Shown here piece by piece: positions 1 to 6,338 of a DNA stretch of 6,338 nucleotides. The position numbers and the translations under genes were made by a program. The DNA lies in contig JACDBY010000491.1 in NCBI GenBank assembly GCA_013694685.1, positions 1 to 6,338 of the forward strand, read 5' to 3'. The notes below the pieces were generated by a model. That model ran no database searches, was not told where the DNA came from, and saw only the letters and a program-made list of their open reading frames with translations. The DNA is from Actinomycetota bacterium (GTDB taxonomy: Bacteria > Actinomycetota > Thermoleophilia > Gaiellales > Gaiellaceae). Within the stretch, counting starts at the first letter, position 1. Each line of letters begins with the position of its first letter.

Positions 1-84
1 GAGCACGGGCGTCGTGGGGCGCGGCTCGTGGCCCTCCGGAGGCGTCCCGAGCGTCGCGAGCTGGGCCCTGGGAGACGGCGCCAT
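1..84 (-). CDS. Possible 5' end of a divergent gene (partial, unidentified)
   Basis: On the minus strand an ATG at 84-82 opens a frame that stays open to the left edge, giving 28 codons that begin MAPSPRAQL. In this stretch 26 of 28 bases at the wobble position of this frame are G or C, and the middle codon position is the most AT-rich, which is the usual pattern of a GC-rich gene. The pattern fades upstream of the ATG. No clear Shine-Dalgarno sequence is present (only TGGGG, 3 nt before the ATG), so the start could be leaderless, wrongly placed, or not real. The residues are rich in Pro, Ala and Arg and match no family I recognise. It would be transcribed divergently from the gene at 210. 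The plus-strand frame starting at position 2 shares the same wobble positions, so the base bias alone does not settle the strand. Confidence 0.33.
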   Translation of the reverse strand, partial: MAPSPRAQLATLGTPPEGHEPRPTTPVL

Positions 85-209
85 GACCCCAGGGTATGCC
101 CGGCACCTGACGGAGCGCGCGCGGAGAAGCCGTCTGAGCCCCCTTGTAGGGTTAGCTCGATGGAGGGACGCGGCGGCGCTGCATCCCGGCTGCGGTCGGG
201 GAACGTGTC
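85..209. other. Short non-coding region upstream of the GAF-GGDEF gene
   Basis: No convincing gene lies here. It presumably holds the promoter and leader of the gene at 210, but I find no persuasive paired -35/-10 boxes. Two modest inverted repeats are visible. AGACGGC at 73-79 matches GCCGTCT at 129-135. GAGC at 136-139 matches GCTC at 155-158, with CCCT/AGGG inside. Repeats this short are expected by chance in GC-rich DNA, and I do not recognise a known riboswitch. A weak ribosome binding site, GGGGA at 198-202, lies 7 nt before the ATG at 210. Confidence 0.4.
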
Positions 210-1400
210 ATGACCATCGAGCTCGGGATCGCGGCGGTCGTGCTCGCGGCTCTATCGCTTCTCCTCTTCGTCCTCGCGATCCGACGGCTCCTCGTCCGGC
301 AGGCCGAGGTCACGGTGACGATGCTGCGGCGGTACGACGAGCGTCTCGCGACGTTCGCGCAGACCCTTCACGACGCGCTGAGCGCTTTCCAGGCGTCCCG
401 TCCGCTCGCCGCGCTCGATATCGCGGACGATCCGGAGCCGATGGTGCGGGCGCTCGAGATCGCGCGTGAACGCATCGGCGCCGACGGCTCGATCGCGCTC
501 GTCAACGGCCCGAACGGCTCTCCGATCGTCGCGACCGTGGGTCTCTCCGAGTCGGAGACGAACCACATCGCACGGATGGGCTTCCCGGACTATCGCGGCG
601 CCCGAGCGATCGAGGTCGCGTTCTCCGGCGACCTCGTCGCGCCCGAGGGTCTGCCGCCTGTCCGGGCCGGTCTCGTCCTGCCCCTCCTCGGGGAGGACGA
701 CTCCCGCAGCCTCCTCGGGGTGCTGACGCGGGATCCCGGCCGGCGTTTCAGCGAGGAGGACGTCGACACGCTCGACGCACTCGTCGCTGCGGCCCGGGCT
801 CCGATCGCGAGAGCCCTCAACCTGCGCGAGGCGGACGTCGTGCCCGAGCTCGACCTGCTGACGAACCTCCTCGACCGCCAGTCCTTCCCGTCGGTCCTCG
901 AGCGCGAGATGGTCAGGGCCCGGCTCGCGAGCCAGCCACTCTCGCTGCTCGTCGTCGACGTCGACCGCCTCACCTCACTCAACGCCCGCATCGGGATCCT
1001 CGCGGCCGACGGTGTCCTCTTGGAGCTCGCAAAGCGGCTCCGGGCGGTCGTCCATCGGCTCGACTACACCTTCCGGCTCGGCGGCGGCAGGTTCGCGGTG
1101 GTACGCCCGGGCTCGGAGGGTGTCGACGCGCGCGAGCTCTTCGAGGCCTTCCGCTCGGAGCTCGAGGGCCACCCGATCGGAGACGCCGGAGTGGTCTCGG
1201 TGTCGGGTGGCGTCGCCGAGCTCCTGACCCGCGACGATGCGGACGCGTTCTCGGCGCGGGCCGAGGCCGCGCTCGCGCATGCGAAGCGCGAGCGTCGAGG
1301 AACGGTCTCGGTGGCCGCGACCGACGAGCAAGCCCCCCGCGAGAGCGGCGCGTTGCAGGCCGCCGGGGTCGCGCACGGCGAGCGGATCATCGACGCCTGA
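210..1400 (+). CDS. Membrane-anchored GAF domain protein with degenerate GGDEF domain
   Basis: The 396-residue protein starts with a hydrophobic segment (about residues 3-24) followed by Arg-rich sequence, so it is probably a single-pass membrane protein with a cytoplasmic body. A helical linker (about 30-70) leads to a GAF-type sensory domain (about 75-208), recognisable by its closing FSEEDVDTLDAL helix at 180-191. A GGDEF domain follows, opening with DLLTNLLDRQSF at 215-226, which matches the family's DxLTxLxNRxxF start, and continuing with the DVD metal-site strand at 250-252. The signature loop is GGGRF (291-295) instead of GG[DE]EF, so both acidic residues are lost. The inhibitory RxxD motif is replaced by HRLD (282-285). 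Diguanylate cyclase activity is therefore unlikely; a sensing, GTP-binding or scaffold role is an inference. A roughly 35-residue tail without clear fold ends the protein. The start is firm: in-frame stops lie closely upstream and ATG 210 is the first start codon after them. The ligand of the GAF domain cannot be read from sequence. Confidence 0.88.
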   Translation: MTIELGIAAVVLAALSLLLFVLAIRRLLVRQAEVTVTMLRRYDERLATFAQTLHDALSAFQASRPLAALDIADDPEPMVRALEIARERIGADGSIALVNGPNGSPIVATVGLSESETNHIARMGFPDYRGARAIEVAFSGDLVAPEGLPPVRAGLVLPLLGEDDSRSLLGVLTRDPGRRFSEEDVDTLDALVAAARAPIARALNLREADVVPELDLLTNLLDRQSFPSVLEREMVRARLASQPLSLLVVDVDRLTSLNARIGILAADGVLLELAKRLRAVVHRLDYTFRLGGGRFAVVRPGSEGVDARELFEAFRSELEGHPIGDAGVVSVSGGVAELLTRDDADAFSARAEAALAHAKRERRGTVSVAATDEQAPRESGALQAAGVAHGERIIDA

Positions 1401-1408
1401 TGTCCCGC

Positions 1409-1423
1409 CTCGCCGGCGGCGAG
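1409..1423 (+). other. Small GC hairpin after the GAF-GGDEF gene
   Basis: CTCGCC (1409-1414) and GGCGAG (1418-1423) form a perfect 6-bp stem with a 3-nt loop, 8 nt after the stop codon. There is no T-run behind it. It could contribute to 3'-end formation or mRNA stability, but stems this short are common in such DNA. Confidence 0.3.
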
Positions 1424-1436
1424 TGCCTCGCGCTCG

Positions 1437-1464
1437 GTTGCCGCACCGACCCCGGTGTGGCAAC
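1437..1464 (+). promoter_or_regulatory. 28-bp palindrome/hairpin between the two GGDEF-like genes
   Basis: The arm GTTGCCGCACCG (1437-1448) pairs with CGGTGTGGCAAC (1453-1464) over 12 bp around an ACCC loop; the only non-Watson-Crick pair is G1443-T1458, a permitted G-U wobble in RNA. It ends 13 nt before the ribosome binding site of the next gene, with the T/C-rich GCTTGTCTGCTCT between them. It could be an intergenic terminator or attenuator, an mRNA-stabilising stem, or a dyad operator for a DNA-binding protein. No room is left downstream for a separate promoter, so the following gene must be read through this element or from a promoter overlapping it. The structure is seen directly; its function is inferred. 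Confidence 0.6.
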
Positions 1465-1477
1465 GCTTGTCTGCTCT

Positions 1478-1482
1478 AGGAG
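1478..1482 (+). promoter_or_regulatory. Ribosome binding site deciding the start of the small gene
   Basis: AGGAG lies 6 nt before the ATG at 1489 but only 3 nt before the in-frame GTG at 1486. The usual spacing favours the ATG, so the protein is called as 120 residues rather than 121. Confidence 0.75.
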
Positions 1483-1488
1483 CCGGTG

Positions 1489-1851
1489 ATGGACGAGTCC
1501 ACGCTTCCGGCCGGACGAGCCGCCTTCGTCGAGGCACTGGGCACCGAGGTCGAGCGAGCGACGGCACGCGGCACGCGGCTCGCCGCCGCCGTCGTCCGCG
1601 ATGAGGGGGAGGTCACGGCCGACGCGCTCGCGGACATCGTCCGTGAGGCAGCGAAGGCACCGGTGTACCGCGTCGGGCCGCGGACGGTCGCTGTTGCCCT
1701 CCCGGGGACCGGGCGGGCCGAGGCGCTCGGAATGCTCGCCCGCGTCGAGGCGAGCTGTGGGGCGCGTGGAAGTGCGGTCGAGCTCGAGACCGGCGAGAGC
1801 TCCGTGCGGCTGGCGGTGCGGTTGTTGGAGGTCGTCCCCGGAGGGGACTGA
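1489..1851 (+). CDS. Small GGDEF-like protein, strongly degenerate
   Basis: This 120-residue soluble protein has no signal peptide or membrane segment. It matches no family by obvious signature, but its order of elements parallels the GGDEF domain of the gene before it. GRAAFVEALGTEVERATARG resembles the opening helix, LAAAVVRDE the first core strand, and YRVGPRTVAVALPG aligns with FRLGGGRFAVVRPG of the neighbour. ARVEASCGARG then VRLAVRLLEV would be the following helix and strand. It lacks the metal-binding DxD, the GGDEF loop and about 35-40 residues around the family's alpha-1/alpha-2 region, and it ends before the final helix. An enzymatic role is therefore unlikely. It may be a binding or partner protein of the upstream gene, possibly a decayed duplicate. 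The codon third positions are strongly G/C, which supports a real gene. The pairing with GGDEF is my alignment by eye; an unrelated small alpha/beta protein remains possible. Confidence 0.72.
   Translation: MDESTLPAGRAAFVEALGTEVERATARGTRLAAAVVRDEGEVTADALADIVREAAKAPVYRVGPRTVAVALPGTGRAEALGMLARVEASCGARGSAVELETGESSVRLAVRLLEVVPGGD
1834..1848 (+). other. Hairpin at the 3' end of the small gene
   Basis: GTCCCC (1834-1839) and GGGGAC (1843-1848) make a 6-bp stem with a GGA loop across the last codons, immediately before the TGA. It may assist termination or protect the transcript end, but it has no T-run and may simply reflect codon content. Confidence 0.25.
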
Positions 1852-1904
1852 CCCCGGTGCGCCGGACGGAGATCCACGGGTCGGACCTTCGTTCGTAGCA
1901 CGGA

Positions 1905-1927
1905 GGCTGGCCCGTTCGGGGCCAGCC
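1905..1927. terminator. Probable bidirectional terminator hairpin between convergent genes
   Basis: GGCTGGCCC (1905-1913) and GGGCCAGCC (1919-1927) form a perfect 9-bp GC-rich stem closed by a 5-nt GTTCG loop. It sits 8 nt beyond the rpoC stop codon on the minus strand and 53 nt beyond the stop of the plus-strand gene, where a shared terminator is expected. Neither side has a proper T-run, which is common for hairpin terminators in high-GC actinobacteria. The stem is seen directly; termination is inferred from position. Confidence 0.68.
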
Positions 1928-1935
1928 CCGGTGGT

Positions 1936-6338
<4,403 letters not shown>

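Noticed and set aside
73..158. Possible structured leader RNA or c-di-GMP riboswitch upstream of the GGDEF-like gene
   Set aside because: A 7-bp inverted repeat and a small hairpin are present, but I cannot match the conserved cores of c-di-GMP, TPP, cobalamin, SAM or ZTP riboswitches, and such repeats are expected by chance at this GC content.
1..213. Plus-strand frame ending in a TGA that overlaps the ATG at 210 (ATGA), as in translational coupling
   Set aside because: The overlap looks attractive, but the translation is Arg-rich and low in complexity and third positions are not G/C-enriched, so it is probably chance.
1450..1933. CCCCGGTG occurs at 1450-1457, 1852-1859 and 1926-1933, each in or at the edge of a gap between genes
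   Set aside because: An 8-base GC-rich word with three copies is weak evidence; one copy is part of the palindrome and another overlaps the terminator stem, and spacing and context differ.

Overview
The window is GC-rich DNA with strong G/C preference at codon third positions. It most likely comes from a high-GC actinobacterium. The RNA polymerase beta' protein carries actinobacterial-type blocks, plus a helical insertion at the site where actinobacterial beta' proteins have one. The insertion is much longer than in mycobacteria, and some motifs (for example [13 protein letters not shown]) differ from the mycobacterial version. A deep-branching class such as Thermoleophilia is my best guess. 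This is inferred from remembered family patterns, and a high-GC Chloroflexota lineage is not excluded.

Layout. Positions 1-84 may hold the first 28 codons of a gene on the minus strand that runs off the left edge; this call is weak. Positions 85-209 are a short non-coding stretch. Positions 210-1400 (+) encode a 396-residue membrane-anchored protein with a GAF domain and a GGDEF domain whose signature has decayed to GGGRF. After an 88-nt gap containing a strong 12-bp hairpin, positions 1489-1851 (+) encode a 120-residue protein that looks like a second, still more degenerate and shortened GGDEF-like fold. An 84-nt gap with a 9-bp GC hairpin separates it from the convergent rpoC gene. That gene fills 1936-6338 on the minus strand and is cut by the right edge, losing roughly its first 55-60 codons.

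How the parts relate. The two plus-strand genes look like a small signalling pair built on GGDEF-type folds that have probably lost diguanylate cyclase activity. They could sense GTP or c-di-GMP, act as scaffolds, or respond to a ligand through the GAF domain; the sequence does not say which. rpoC is the housekeeping catalytic subunit of RNA polymerase and is the last gene of its transcription unit here, because its downstream neighbour is convergent. The points most worth a second look are the roughly 190-residue extra helical domain in the beta' clamp, the degenerate GGDEF pair, and the palindrome placed just ahead of the second gene's ribosome binding site.
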